Below, piece by piece: positions 1 through 11,640 of a stretch of 64,000 bases of DNA. Numbering within the stretch: position 1 is the stretch's first letter; every line of letters starts with the position of its first letter. The notes under the pieces are model-generated. The model had not been told where the DNA came from, did no database searches, and saw nothing but the letters and a program-made list of their open reading frames with translations. Both the position numbers and the translations under genes were made by a program. The stretch is from Tolypeutes matacus (lineage: Eukaryota > Chordata > Mammalia > Cingulata > Chlamyphoridae), in assembly GCA_026826555.1 (NCBI GenBank), contig JAKSZT010053928.1, forward strand, positions 4,867,259-4,931,258, written 5' to 3'.

Positions 1-68
1 CATCCATCCATCCATCCATCCATCCATCCATCCATCCATCCATCCATCCATCCATCCATCCATCCATT
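1..68. repeat. (CATC)n microsatellite
   Basis: The window opens inside an uninterrupted tetranucleotide array of CATC units, about 17 copies with no visible interruption. The array is cut by the window edge, so its true length is unknown. Perfect arrays like this are usually length-polymorphic. Confidence 0.97.
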
Positions 69-1844
69 TACTATTGCAGAAAACAGAATCTGAGACTCTG
101 AGATTTGTGTGTTCATAGGAGAAACATCTGTGAGGGAAGCAGGACTGAGCAGAGGAAGAAAGGTGAATTGTGGTACAATTGCAAGAAGACTCAACTGATC
201 CTACAGGGAACTCTGGAGCTGGGATGACTTTTCAGAATTGTCCTCTTCAAACAAGGGAGGAGGGCCTTTATATCTCTGTGTCAGCCCATCTTTGGATGTA
301 ATCTGCCCCTGGAGCGGGACATAACTTCGGGCAAAGCAGTTTTCTTCTGCAGCAGGAAATTCCCAGAGAGGGAATTAACTGGGAGCTATCAACTGGTGAC
401 ACTCCTAGCAGCTGAGGGATGAGTATCTCAGACTTGAAGGGGAACATCACAGCATCTATTACACTTTGTTTCTATCAATAAAAGGATTTGAACTAGTTGA
501 TAGTTAAACAAAGAAAGACATAAATCAGCAAAATAAAAATTGAAGATAGGTACCAGAGCAAAAGGAAAATAAATACAGGGTAATTGTGGAAATCAACATA
601 GGTGCTGTGATGTAACTTGAAATTTAGCTTTAAGCTTCCTAGTCGCCAGAGCAAAAGAGAAATGTGATCGGTAATGTGAAGAGAGGGGTCTAGATTCTCA
701 AAAGCAGCAATTTTTTCCTGCCTCCAAATTCCAAAAGAAAAATATGTAGGGCTTTACATGTGGAGGTTTGTGGGCAAGAAAAATCTTATACCCTCCTAGG
801 GCAATGAGATTGCCAGAGCAAGGAGTTCTTACTCTCTCTTTCAGGCAGAATATGGTATATACTTTGGACCTGTGAACAGGGAATGTTGCTTTAGCCTTTC
901 TTCCCTTTAAGGGAAGTTTATATTGTAGTCATCTGTTTTCTCTTCAGTGTCATTCAGCCACCTTCCCCAGGCAGGCCTGTGTTTACTTAATGGGTTCTTG
1001 GACAACTTGGCCATGGTGGCATGTAGGGGGTCAGCAACTTGGACCTTTCCTCACTAAACTGAACTGGTTCCAGCCATTGCTAAGTGCCCAGTTTGCCCTT
1101 AGTTTTGACCAGTCCTGAGCATCCAGGATGACTTTGACATTGAGGGGAAAACTGGTGAGCTATTTGTTAGCATCCTGATTAAAAAGGGGGCAGGGATTTG
1201 GCTTTGAAGGAATAAACATGTGTTCTGGTTCTGGATTTGCCTTCCCTGCCTCTCATGCTACGCTAAGATCTGCTAGAGTTAGAGATGCCTCCCCTCCATG
1301 AGCAAAACTGTACTTGGATTCCTCATTATCTGAATGCAACAGGAATCGTAGAGTGGTCAGAGGTTAAGCAGATAAATGAGTTTCACTGTTCCTTTATTTC
1401 CTTACAAGTACAATGCTGAGCCATCTGTACTGCCCACATTGCTTCTTCCCTCTGGCTGATGGTAACTAGAGCGGTCTGACTGTCGAGGCCTAGGGCTGCT
1501 TGGATGCTCAGCAACGGAGGTGAACAACAGAGGGCTGCTCACCACCTGCGGTCAAGCTTCTGGGAGCAGAGCAGCTACATGCTCCAGGCGGGCAGGGCCA
1601 CCTCATAGCCATGCACATTGAACAGTGCTCACTGCAGGATGCTGCTCACAGATGCTCTGAGAAGGGTGGCCCCTAGGGCTTTGGGAGCTTCACCTGAGAA
1701 CAGTATGCGGCAGCTTTGAGGTGGGGATTAGATGTTCAGATCCCCTTCATTGTTGTCCTCAGAGCAGACATTTTGGGGCAATCACAACTTTCTTTACCTG
1801 ATTCAGAACAAAATTCTTTTGTAGAACCATGAAAAGCAAGCATG
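69..1844. other. Unique non-coding sequence, no gene seen
   Basis: No long open reading frame, tRNA or repeat that I recognise. A relatively GC-rich patch at about 1440-1720 stands out from the AT-rich surroundings, but it has no CpG-island character and only short open frames. Nothing supports an exon here. Confidence 0.5.
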
Positions 1845-1940
1845 GTTTCTTTCTTTCTTTTCTTTTTTTAGTACTAGGGATTGAACCCAAGACCTTGTAT
1901 ATGCAAAGCAGGCACGCAACCACTGAGCTACACCCACTTC
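1845..1940 (-). mobile_element. DAS-type tRNA-Ala SINE monomer, antisense
   Basis: Read on the minus strand, a tRNA-like head with a B-box-like GGGTTCAATCCC is followed by an A-rich tail, seen as the T-rich tract 1845-1869 on the plus strand. The head matches the heads at 15758-15990 and 55142-55354. It is a single monomer without the longer tail of the chimeric forms. No clear target-site duplication remains, so it is probably one of the older copies. Confidence 0.8.
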
Positions 1941-1945
1941 TTTGA

Positions 1946-2629
1946 TTTCTAAATAAAACGTTCTGAGAGGAGGATTTGCCTTTGACCAACGAACTCACTT
2001 TGCAACAAAAGATGCTCATGAGACTTGCTGGGTGTATTAGGTAATGTACCCATCCAGAAACAGTCTTTTAGAGTGGTGGAATAGTCTGCTGAAGACTCAG
2101 GTATGGTGCCAGCTGGGAGACAACCCCTTTTGAGACTGGAGTGTGGTCTTATAGAATATGATCATTATATGGTGTGTTACTCCCATAGTCAAAATATGTG
2201 GTTCCTGGATCCAAAGGAATAAAAGGCAGAGATGTTGCCCTTCACAATTACATCTTCTCACCTACTCTTAAGAGTTTGCTTCTTCTTTTCATGATTCCGG
2301 CTCTGTTGGGATACAGGTTTTAGTGGTTAAGCAACCTATTTAAATACAGATACTCCTTTGCAATAAGATAAGATTTTGGAATTAGAAGATTTAGGATGGA
2401 GTCTTTACTACTCTGTCTTCTCTCTCTGTGGCCTTGGTAAGTCCCTGTTAGGGCTCACTGATGTCTAGTTTTTCTCTCCTTGTGGGTAACCACTTGAGTG
2501 GGAACTTGCGACTAGTTCTTGTCCATGGGCTGTGAGTGGAGGTGATGCATGCCACCTCCTGCTGCCCAACACTTAGAGAGGAGGCTTCACATTGAGATGA
2601 TACATCCAATTGGGTGGGCAGTCATCTTA
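1946..2629. other. Unique non-coding sequence
   Basis: No recognisable gene or repeat, only short open frames without family resemblance. Confidence 0.45.
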
Positions 2630-2860
2630 ATGTATTCTAAGGGGTGGAATCATGTCCTCACAAAAAGATATGTTCAAGTCGTGCCCTTCAGTCCTGTGAA
2701 GGTGATCCTATGTGAAGATAGGATCTTTGAAGATGCTATCAATAAAGATGAGGCAAAACTGGATTAGGGTGGGCCCCAATCCAATATGATTGGTATCCTT
2801 TTAGGAGGGGAAATTTATTTATAGAGAAAGAGAGGAAATCGAATCCTCTGCCTGCTCATT
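2630..2860 (+). mobile_element. MLT1-like MaLR LTR fragment, sense
   Basis: The segment follows the characteristic MLT1 order: a 'ggtggaatcatgtcctcac' opening, a 'gtgaaggtgatcctatgtg' stretch, 'tttgaagatgctatcaa', then 'ggattagggtgggcccc' followed by 'caatatgattggtatcctt'. MLT1 LTRs belong to the ancient non-autonomous ERVL-MaLR group of placental mammals. The 3' half is missing or too diverged to follow past about 2860. The 72-codon open frame inside it is incidental. Confidence 0.75.
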
Positions 2861-3944
2861 TATGGATCTTTATACTAGGGTTAGCAGGCTAAAGGGCGAA
2901 TGCAGTGTTGTGGTGGTGGTGTGATTCACCCTTCCTACCAAGGGGTTGCTGATACCAAATGGGAGACTATGGATGGATTTCAAGGCACTCCTGTCACCCC
3001 ATCATTGCCCCATAATAGCTAGGCCATCAAAGGCTTAAATCCCTCAAAACCGCAGGTTCAAATCAGCCAATCAGGTGAAGAACCCCAATGAGCTGAACTT
3101 GTGTTCCCCAGAAAGTAAACCCTGCTTCTTATGTGCTAACTATTTCATTAGGAAGTGAAATCCTAGGGAGCAGAAGTGAAGGGCCAAGAGAGAAGCAGGG
3201 AAAGAAGGGAAGTTAGTATGAGAATAAATTATTGGCAGCAGTTAAGTGTAATTGTTGTTTGCTCTTGAGGGATCATCCTTAGAGAAGCCATAAAAACCAA
3301 ATCTCAGATCTCACCACTGGGGTCAGGGAGAAAGGGAAAGGAATTTATCTGCTGGCTCCCTTATGTTCCACTGGCCAAAGTTCCTCCCCTGAACTTCTAA
3401 AGGGTGGCTCACACAAGGACACGGAACTTGTTCTCCCAGGCCTCAAAGTCAACAGGGAAGCCATAGGGCAGGAAGCAGGAGCTGTAGGGCCTGGGCCTGG
3501 GGCAAAGGGCCATCAGATCATGCCTGGGGAAAATTTGTCAGAGCACATGCAGAGCTGATGACCTCAGCAGTAGCTGGGTTAAGAGACAGATGAGGCTGAA
3601 AAGATCCAAAGAGGAATGGAAGAAATGTTGACCCAGTCCAGGAGTTGCAAAGTATTGAGATAGGATAGGTATAGAGGTAGAGGAATGGATAATGCCTGGG
3701 TATCCTGAACCTAGAGGGGGTGAGTACAGTTGTGGTTGTATATGGGACAGTTTCTTTGTCTTAGGTGGGTGCTTGTAAAATTTCTTATATGGGAAGAAAG
3801 CTGTATGTGTGTGATTGTGTGTTTGTATGTGCACCATTGTGTGCAAGCTGGGAGGCCAAAGGATGAAATGTAGTGGACACTGATTATTTTTGTCTGCCTT
3901 TTACTTCTCTCTTCCACATAGGCAACTGCAACTCTCATCCTTGG
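2861..3944. other. Unique non-coding sequence with a short TG-rich patch
   Basis: No gene recognised. A TG-rich stretch at about 3800-3845 generates overlapping low-complexity minus-strand open frames rich in His and Thr; these are not coding. Confidence 0.45.
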
Positions 3945-4450
3945 ATCATGTGTATCTAGGGGACTGTAGTTTGTGGTTCCCACCCTTTGGCCTTATGGAG
4001 TGGCATGTGACCCAAGCCTGGTCAATCACAGCACCTCCATCTTTTCCTCCAGTAATTATACCAAGTGCGGCCAAGTCATTGTTGGTTTGATATATGGATT
4101 CTGAGAGAGAATTTTTTCCTCCCCCTTGAATCAGGAGCTGTGATGTTTAGGCTCCCCACTTAGAATAGCAATGCCCAGAGATAGAGTGCATGAAGATCAA
4201 AGAGAGCTGTCATCGCTCAGGTCCATGGATCTGGTCATCTGGAAGCCACATTCACAGTATGTGAGCCTGTGCATGTGTGTGTGTGTGTGTGTCCCCTCAG
4301 GTGGCATACCTCATTTCCACTGTCTTGGCAGGCATCAACAGAAAAGTGACAGGAAGACTGATTTTGATTTGTGCATAAGTGCAAACATTCCTGGAGATCG
4401 CCAGGACCATCTACAAAAAGCCACCTGGGAAAAGACCAGGATTCTAGCTA
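3945..4450 (+). mobile_element. Probable ancient LTR-like repeat, sense
   Basis: The phrase 'gtgacccaagcctggtcaat' near 4008 is typical of an old mammalian LTR class that reads 'catgtgacccaggcctggcc' and usually ends in a polyadenylation signal. Homologous wording recurs at 25540-25720 and 59000-59330. A TG microsatellite interrupts it at 4274-4292. The family name is not certain. Confidence 0.4.
4274..4292. repeat. (TG)n microsatellite
   Basis: A short uninterrupted TG dinucleotide run. Confidence 0.95.
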
Positions 4451-5636
4451 ATTAGGCACAGAGCCTTGCACAGAGACATTTAACAGATATTTGTTGATTG
4501 TTGAATAAAATGGTAACGTGTGTCTCAGCATCATAATTTAGTAATTGCAGGGAATGTGGCTTTTTTTGGAGCTGCAAGTTTATGAGTGAGGTCATTTAGA
4601 ATTCATAAGGGGTACTGAGTTATATAATGAAAACGATCCTCCTATGTATATTATAATGTTTGTTTTACAGTAAGTACAGAATATTTTATATGGCTTTTTC
4701 TAGGAATGACCTTAAATCAAAGCCAGAGCATAAATATTTAGTTGAGTGGGGGTGATTTTTCTCAGAGCTGAATTCACATGGACCAAATATTTATCCTTCT
4801 GGCTGTCCAATTCCTTCCAAGGATAGAAGTTGAGAGTCTTGATAAGTGAGTTGAGTCCATAGACAGGTTTCTTTTGAATATCACTTGTTACAGCCATATT
4901 TTTGGCAGGAGTTGGATAAAAGATAACTCTGATGAAGACTCAGAATGTTGAGACTCTGTATGGCTGAATGAAGGAGAATCCTTAGACTTTGGCAACTAGG
5001 AAACAGGAGGAGGTTGGTGAAGCCCAGTTTAGCAGGCTGAGGGGATGTGGTAGGTTGTAGGCCACATACCTCTACAAGGAAGTGAGTGCCAGGGGTTTCT
5101 GCAGGCCCAGCCAGCAGTTCCTTTAGTAAACAGCCTTGAGTTTGTTCCAGCCTTGAACAAATGGTCTGTCGTCTCTGGAGTTTCATACAACAACACAGTG
5201 ATTTTCAAAACAAAAAAATTTTTTCATCAAGGGAATTTATTTGTTTTCAAATGAAATTGTATACAGAACCCTGGGTATGAAATGGCCAAAAGCATAGCTG
5301 CTTTGGTTAAAACGAGATGGAGAGCCCAGCAGAGAAGAGGTTTGGGGCTGGAAATTTCTTGAAGCGGGTCTACCAGTCATCCATCACAGTTGAGACACCT
5401 TAGTAGTACCGTTCTCATGGATATACTCCATTATCTGTTTACAGAGCATGTTAATTACAAAATGTAAATACAGGAAACTGAACCGGATGGCCCACATTAA
5501 TTTAATGATAATTGAATAAATTTTGGAACATATCTAACAAAAATGACAATTACACTTTTGTCGTGGTTAAAAGTAGAAGGTAATTGGCAATGCAGTGAAG
5601 TCACACCACGTGTGAGTTCAAATATATGTGCTCAGC
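4451..5636. other. Unique non-coding sequence
   Basis: AT-rich, no recognisable gene. Open frames on the minus strand up to 101 codons (4881-5186) show no family resemblance and no conserved motif. Confidence 0.45.
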
Positions 5637-5675
5637 CAAAAACAAACAAACAAACAAACAAACAAAAAAACAACT
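5637..5675. repeat. (AAAC)n simple repeat
   Basis: AAAC tetranucleotide units ending in a short A run; probably grown from an A-rich retroposon tail. Confidence 0.9.
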
Positions 5676-5699
5676 TAGTAGGAAATCCAACATGAACTA

Positions 5700-6960
5700 T
5701 GTAAGATTTATATGAAGTAAACTATAAAACTTTATTAAATCACAAAAAAGTAACCTAAATAAATCCTAATGGAGTTCTTTTTTGGAAATCTGACAAGCTG
5801 ATTATGAAATTCATGTGGGAAAGAAAATGTGAAAAACAACCAGTGTCATTCTATTAGATATTAAACATATGCTAAAGCTTCAGTAATGAAAACAATTCCT
5901 GAAATAGTAATAGATAAATGGGAGAGAATAGGGAGTTCAGAACCTGACCTATGATAAATGGGAATTTCATATAGATTTTAGATGGAAGTTTAAGTCAGTG
6001 TAGAAAAAAAGGTAATCATCAGTAAATGATTGGGAGATAATTGACTACACATTTGGAAAAAATAAATAAGAATAGTGTTTTCTCTCATACCAAAATATGC
6101 AGCAGTTAAAATAAACTCCAGATGGATCCAGGAATTAATTGGAAAAACAATGTTTTCAAGGCAGTGGAATAAAATATAGAAGATGATGAAGAAAATACAC
6201 ATTAAAAATTACTGCTCAACCTTACCAGTATTCAGGGAAATGAAAATTAAAACAATGAAACAATATTTTCTCCCATTGGATTTAATGGGAAACAAATAAC
6301 CAGTGGTGGTGAAGGTTGGGGAAACAGGCACTCTCATTTATTATTGGTGAGGGTATGAATTGGTAAAACGTTGGGAGAATGATAATTTTACTGAAGCTGC
6401 TATAATTTATAGTGGTTCCACTTAAAGATATTTGTCTCAATGAGAGATTTGGAAATGTGCCCACAGTTTTCTATACAGGAATGTTCATTGCTGCATTGCT
6501 GGTAATAGTGAATAATTGAAAGCAGTAGAGGAGTGGTTCAACAAACAATGATACCGCAGGCTATGCAGCAGTTTTAACTATACAGCACTTAAAAGGAATG
6601 AAGTAGACCTAAATATACTGCCACCTAAAGGTTTCCCAAGACAGGTTTTTAAGTAAAAACAGTATGTATAGCATGACATCACTTATGTAAAAAATATCAG
6701 CATATAATTCTACATTTGTGGGTACATATATCTTTGAAATATTTTGAGAAAGATATGGAAGGGTACACACCAGATTGATTATAGTGGATCACCTTCAGGG
6801 AGGAGAATGAAATTGGGACAGTGGTAATGGTGGTGGTGGGATGAGTCTGGTACTCAAAGAGGCCATTGTATTTTTGGCATTTTTTGAACAAGAACTTACT
6901 CATGACTTTTGCAATTAAGCATAATTAATTTTTTTAAAAAGGAAAATGCAAACTAAAATG
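5700..6960 (+). mobile_element. Old L1-type LINE fragment, sense, 3' portion
   Basis: The sequence reads like the end of L1 ORF2 and its 3' UTR in sense: 'gaaattcatgtgggaaag', then 'ctccagatggatcc', 'aaatgaaaattaaaacaatg', 'aatgttcattgctgcattgc' (the FIAALF-like region) and 'ctatgcagcagtttt'. It is heavily mutated and no long reading frame survives. It is an ancient L1M or HAL1-type copy, unrelated in age to the element at 40759-46906. Confidence 0.75.
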
Positions 6961-8439
6961 ATAATATAACCATAACTTGATTAATTCAGAAAGCTACAAG
7001 TTTAGGGAAAAAAACCAAAAGTAGGTTAAAAAAAGTGTTAAAGGCCAGGCATTAACACAGATTTCAGGAATTAAATGTGCCATTGTGAAGGCAGTTGTCT
7101 TGGACTGAAATGACATAGATATCGCACAGTTCTCCCATTCCATAGTCTTCCTGTGAGGAGGTTCTGTGCAGTGCAGGGATCTGGAGAGGAGACTACACTG
7201 GCCATTTATCCTCAGTGCAGAGAGCTCTTGTCTGCTTTGGACGTCCTTTAATGCCTCCAGGAAAGAACCTGCAATGACTCTCCTCTGGGCAGCAAACTGG
7301 AAGAATATCTGCATTCAGCAACTCCCTTACAAAAGGATGCCACCTCTTATTTCTTCTCTGTTTCTTTTATATGCACGACACACACTTTTAGAATAAGCAC
7401 ATATTTGAGAAATATACCATGATGTTCTCTTGCATTATTTCAGCTTACTTTCCCATTTGTAAGGCTGCCATGTTGCCCAACTCCAGGGACATAAACACAA
7501 AATGAGCAGTGCTGATGTGCAAATTGGAGGCCTTTCTGTTTCTCAATAATGAGTCTTACACCATGACTGATTACATCAATTACACATTTTAACACCACCT
7601 TCATTTTCCTCTTTTTATGCAGAGAGGAAATAGTCATATTTTCTTCTGGGTTTTTGGCATTCACAATGCTGGGAGAATAATGCCATAGATAACCACAGGC
7701 TTAAGTATTTTGCATGGTGTCATGAAGGATGGAGATGGAAGAGCCAGGGACATCTGGCTTAACCTTCTTAGGTTACAGGGAGGTGTTTGGGCAACAGAAG
7801 GAGCACAGACTTTGGAGACAGGCTGCTTGAGTTCCCATGTATTCCCTGGTGAGGAAGGGGAATTTGGTTCATTTCCTGGCATTCCCCAATTTTCTTTGCT
7901 CTCCCTTATCCTTTCCTGTTCTAGCCAGAGAGCGTTACTTATACTCATCTTTCCCCCAGATCATCCCCCAGGGACACAGCTGTTTCACTCAGTCCTCAAA
8001 CACTGTTCTCTATCTGTTGTTGCCAGGTCTGGTACCAAGAAGTGCTGTCAAAAAGTGCTGTCACTACCACCTGGAGTGAAGCTTTTTGTGGTGAGATCAG
8101 AACCGGCATGGAACCAGGTTTCCTGGCCTTTGGTGAACACGACATACTACAGCATGTAACCTCCCTATAAATTTGTCAGATTTGGATGCTTTATACTACA
8201 TTACTTGCTCCTGGGATGATGAAAACACAGATGTTTTCTCTGCCTTTGTGGTGAAATGTAGACTTTCTTTGGAAAGGATGTTAATTAAAGAATGAATCTT
8301 GCTGATTAAATTAGAGAGCTGAAGAAGATCTGTATAGATTGATTTCCAAACCTAAAGCTGTTTGTTGTGATTTGGTCAAGTGTTCATTCAGCAGTAAGTC
8401 CTTGTTACCGATTTTTAAAAATCAGATCAATAATGAGTA
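6961..8439. other. Unique non-coding sequence
   Basis: Includes open frames of 149 codons (+, 7710-8159) and 106 codons (-, 6994-7314). Neither translated sequence resembles a known family, both overlap opposite-strand frames, and no splice or start context supports them. I see no gene. Confidence 0.45.
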
Positions 8440-8753
8440 CTTCTAGGTCAGTAAAATTGCTGCTTTAATAAGGGGACATTACATATTATTTTAAGTGATT
8501 ATAAAAATAATATATGTCGATGTAAGGAAATTAGAAAATACCAAAAAATATAAACAAGAAAATAAAAATTACATCTGCCATGTAGGGATAACTGCTGATA
8601 GCATTTTGTTTATTATCCCTTTTTATTTGTACATACACAACATATTGTAAGTATGTTTTTTGAAGTTGGGAGCATACTGCAGATATAACTAGTTTTTTCA
8701 CAATATAGAATCAGAATTTCTTGTGTCACTTATAATTGTTTTAAAGCATGGTC
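8440..8753 (-). mobile_element. Probable ancient LINE fragment, antisense
   Basis: AT-rich sequence with the pattern 'aagaaaataaaaattacatc' followed by 'gggataactgctgatagcat', like the 3' UTR of old mammalian L1 subfamilies. Weak evidence; orientation is inferred from the antisense L1 series that follows. Confidence 0.35.
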
Positions 8754-8845
8754 TTTTTTTTTTTATGGGTAAAAATCAAAATTCTCACAATACATACAAA
8801 CATTTGCAAAATGATATATAAATATATATGCATATATGTGTATTT
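8754..8845 (-). mobile_element. Short retroposed 3' end, family 1, antisense copy
   Basis: A T-run at 8754-8764 is followed by about 80 bp that match, in reverse complement, the small insertion at 20850-20942 with about three substitutions and one 3-base gap. The T-run marks the polyA end. The parent element is not the L1 at 40759-46906, whose 3' end differs. Confidence 0.7.
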
Positions 8846-8880
8846 GCTTACAAAAATGTTATTTTTTATATATATATATA

Positions 8881-8972
8881 CATATATTTTAAGAGGTGCT
8901 TAGATTACCCAAAATATTACACGGAACCCACTGGGATTCCCATGTTCCCCACCTCCCACACCTCCATGGATG
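8881..8972 (-). mobile_element. Short retroposed 3' end, family 2, antisense copy
   Basis: In reverse complement this reads GTGTGGGAGGTGGGG, then ATGGGAATCC, then GTAATCTAAG, the same order as the insertion at 28928-29054. A third, shorter relative lies at 34931-35003. It is probably a 5'-truncated LINE 3' end. Confidence 0.6.
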
Positions 8973-8984
8973 CAGAGTAATGTA

Positions 8985-9440
8985 TTTAAATAATCCCCGG
9001 TTTTTGGCCCCTTAAATTGTTTTGATATGATGAACTAGTTGGAGTAAACATTCTTTGTTTTTAACTCAGACATTTTCTTTAGGAAAAATATTTTTTTAAA
9101 AAAGTGGAATGAATGGGTGAAATAGTATAAATATATTTAAGTTTTAAGAACAAAGGGCTAAATTAACCCATTCTGGTAAATCATCCTACTAACAGTATTG
9201 AGAATACCTGTTTCCTTTGTCAATAATGGATGTTATCATTAAAAATCTTTTTTGAAGAACAAAAAGTTATATTGTTCTAATTTTCAACTGTTTTTGATTA
9301 GTGGGAAGATTATAATGTTTTGATATTTATTGTATGTGTGTTTCTTCTTTTGTGAAGTGCTTTTATTCTTTGCTGATTTTTTGTTGCTGCGGTATATAAG
9401 CTTGATTTTTTTCTTTTTGATTTGTAGATGATCTTTTTGT
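8985..9440. other. AT-rich sequence, nothing distinct
   Basis: No gene or clear repeat boundary. Probably degraded LINE-derived DNA, given the L1 series on both sides. Confidence 0.35.
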
Positions 9441-10228
9441 TATTTTATTTATTTTTATTTTTAATTATAAAATGTTTCAAGTATACAGGAAATAACAGTG
9501 TTAAAAATGATTAGTCATGTTTGCTTCAGATTCCTTTTCAAAAAACGCATTAAACGTGGCCAGGTCTACTGAGTGCTCTAGTGTGGCCCTTCCAAGGTCC
9601 CAGAGATTGCTGGCTGGCTGCAGCCTAACTGTCCTGTGTGCCTCCAGCAGGGTTGCACTTTAACCCTGTCGTTGTCCTTTGTTGGGTGGGGGAAAAATGC
9701 GTTAACTATTTAACATAATGTTACTGTCCTGTCCCCATACTATACTCCTCTCTTCTTTCTCAAAGACAACCACTGTCTAGAAGTTGATGTGCATTTCCCG
9801 TGGATGTTTTAATACTTTTTCTATATATGGATGTACCCATAACAATATATAGCATTTTTTCCTGTTTTTAAAATGAACATAAAGTATATTTTACTGTACA
9901 TATCCTTTTGCATCTTGTTTTTTTTTCACTCAACATAACTTTGAGACTTACCTATGATGCTAATATAGATCTAGTTCATTTTAACTCTTATATAATATTC
10001 CATTTGAGAGAGATATTTTAAATTATCCTTTTCCCTTATTGACAGATAAGTAGGATATTTCTAATTTTTTTTTTGCTATTATATACAACATTGCAATAAA
10101 GAAACTTGTCTATATCTCCTTGGATAAAAGTGCTAAAGTTACTATAGATTATGTATCTAGAAGTGGAATTACTGGGTCACAGAATATGCATGGCTTTCCC
10201 TCTACTATATATTGTCAAATTATTATTT

Positions 10229-10239
10229 AAAGTGGCTGC
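10229..10239. repeat. Target-site duplication, left copy
   Basis: AAAGTGGCTGC, identical to 10436-10446; brackets the SINE 10241-10435. Confidence 0.95.
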
Positions 10240-10240
10240 A

Positions 10241-10435
10241 TGGGAAGCGGCTGTGGCTCAATCAGTAGGGCTCCCGTTTACCATATGGAAGGCCCCGGGT
10301 TTGGTTCCCGGGGCCTCCTGGTGAAGGCAAGCCCGCCCGCACGGCGTGGTTAGCTGACCCAGCGAGCACAAGCAGCAAGGGGGGGATAAATGAATAAGTA
10401 AATAAAATCTTAAAAAAAAAAAAAAATAAATAAAT
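10241..10435 (+). mobile_element. DAS-SINE, sense, young copy with perfect TSD
   Basis: A tRNA-Ala-like head with A box at 10254-10265 (TGGCTCAATCAG) and B box at 10298-10308 (GGTTTGGTTCC) forms an internal RNA polymerase III promoter. It is followed by the 'cctcctggtgaaggcaag' body and an A-rich tail from about 10386. An 11-bp perfect target-site duplication flanks it, as expected for L1-mobilised SINEs. It is very close to the antisense copy at 35060-35238, so this subtype is young. DAS-SINEs are known from armadillo, which places the host. Confidence 0.95.
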
Positions 10436-10446
10436 AAAGTGGCTGC
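10436..10446. repeat. Target-site duplication, right copy
   Basis: AAAGTGGCTGC, perfect match to 10229-10239. Confidence 0.95.
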
Positions 10447-10659
10447 TTACTCCCACCATATGGAAGATCTTTATACATTCAAGTAATAAATGCTTAATCT
10501 GCCATTTGTGTACAGAACTCTTATTTTTTATGTAATAAATCTATTAATTTTTCCTTTGAAATTTCTTTTTTGAGGTGATTTTTAGAAAAGGTGTCCTTCC
10601 TTTCCTTGAGGTCAATTAATTTTTTTCACATTTAATAAATTTTTCTTTTGGTTTTTAAT

Positions 10660-10788
10660 TCCACCCCCCACCCCCCCAATGACTCCCTTTGTCTGTCTGC
10701 TCATCTTCTTTAGGAGCAACCGGGAACCGAACCCAGCACCTCCCATATGGGAGGCGGGCGCCCAATTGTTTGAGCCACATCTGCTCCC
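10660..10788 (-). mobile_element. DAS-type SINE, antisense, short form
   Basis: The minus strand gives a tRNA-like head (B box GGTTCGGTTCCC, anticodon-arm region with CCCATATGGGAG in reverse) followed by an 'aagaagatgagcagacagac' body and a C-rich plus-strand tract in place of a clean tail. This body matches the tail of the chimeric SINE at 15191-15593, so it is probably that subtype truncated to its second half. Confidence 0.85.
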
Positions 10789-11134
10789 TTCATGGTTTTT
10801 TAAAATTGTTTTACAAAAATGTTTTAATCCATCTGTAATTTATTTTGAGATGTAATGCAATATCGATATCTAGCTTTTTCTTCCAATTTTCCAGTATTGT
10901 GTTCTGACTAGTATCTTCTTTATTATATAATATATCCTTATTAAATTTAAAAAATGTGGGATTTTTAATTTATTTTCTTGGCTTGTTTGTCTATTCTTGT
11001 ACCAATGTCTTAATATTTTAAGTATTATTTTATAATGAATTTTAAATTTTTGTATTTTTTAACTTCTTGTTTTGAAATATTTCAAATTTTTGGGATATTT
11101 CTAATATTTTGCTATTATAGACAATGTTATGGCT

Positions 11135-11640
11135 ACTATGTATATCCTACAGCTAAGCAATCCCTTGCCTTAGGCAGCCACTTAACTGCTCGCCTCCAGG
11201 GTTCTGTAGGAGGGATCTGTGAGATGCCTTCTACACACAGAGCAAGTTCTTACACAGGGAGTCCCTCAGTTTGTGACAGGCATAAATGCTCCCATTATAT
11301 GCACGAGAGTTACCTTGCTCCCTCCAGAACCCCAACCAGGGATCCACAGTGGGAAAGCAGGTGGACTGTTTGCAGAGCCATTAGGAGATAGGGGAAGTGG
11401 AAGTGGCTCAAGTTGTTGAGCTCCCCCCAACTACATGGGAGGTCCTGGGTTCGGTTTCCAGTGCCTCTTGGAGAAGTCGACTGCTTTAAATGGCCTTTTT
11501 CTTGATTCAGCAGTTACTGCAGTCCTTAACTTTTTCTGGAACTTTGAACTGCCAGTTCTGGCTGCTTGTTCAAAGCCTCTGTGGGGGAATGGAGCCCTGA
11601 AGCATCTCACTCTGACATCTGGAACGGGGCAGGGGTCTTA
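11135..11640. mobile_element. GC-rich insertion with embedded tRNA-Ala-like domain
   Basis: A roughly 500-bp block clearly richer in GC than the AT-rich antisense L1 on both sides. It carries a sense tRNA-like segment at 11391-11475. I do not recognise the flanking 250 bp on the left or the 165 bp on the right. It may be an LTR or a composite element disrupted by a SINE. Short open frames of 118 and 68 codons within it have no recognisable product. Confidence 0.45.
11391..11475 (+). mobile_element. DAS-type tRNA-like head, sense, no tail
   Basis: The segment 'gtggctcaagttgttgag' (A-box region) and 'gggttcggtttcc' (B-box region) match the heads of the other DAS SINEs. The body ends soon after 'cctcttggagaag' without an A-rich tail, so this is a fragment or part of a larger chimera (see 11135-11640). 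Confidence 0.75.

Noticed and set aside
1..68. CRISPR array
   Set aside because: The repeats are a tetranucleotide microsatellite with no spacers; the genome is mammalian.
7710..8159. 149-codon open frame, considered as a gene
   Set aside because: Overlapping frames on the same and opposite strands, no recognisable domain, and no supporting promoter or polyA structure.
10241..10310. tRNA-Ala gene
   Set aside because: The A and B boxes are real but the sequence belongs to a SINE with a body, an A tail and target duplications. No standalone tRNA gene is supported.
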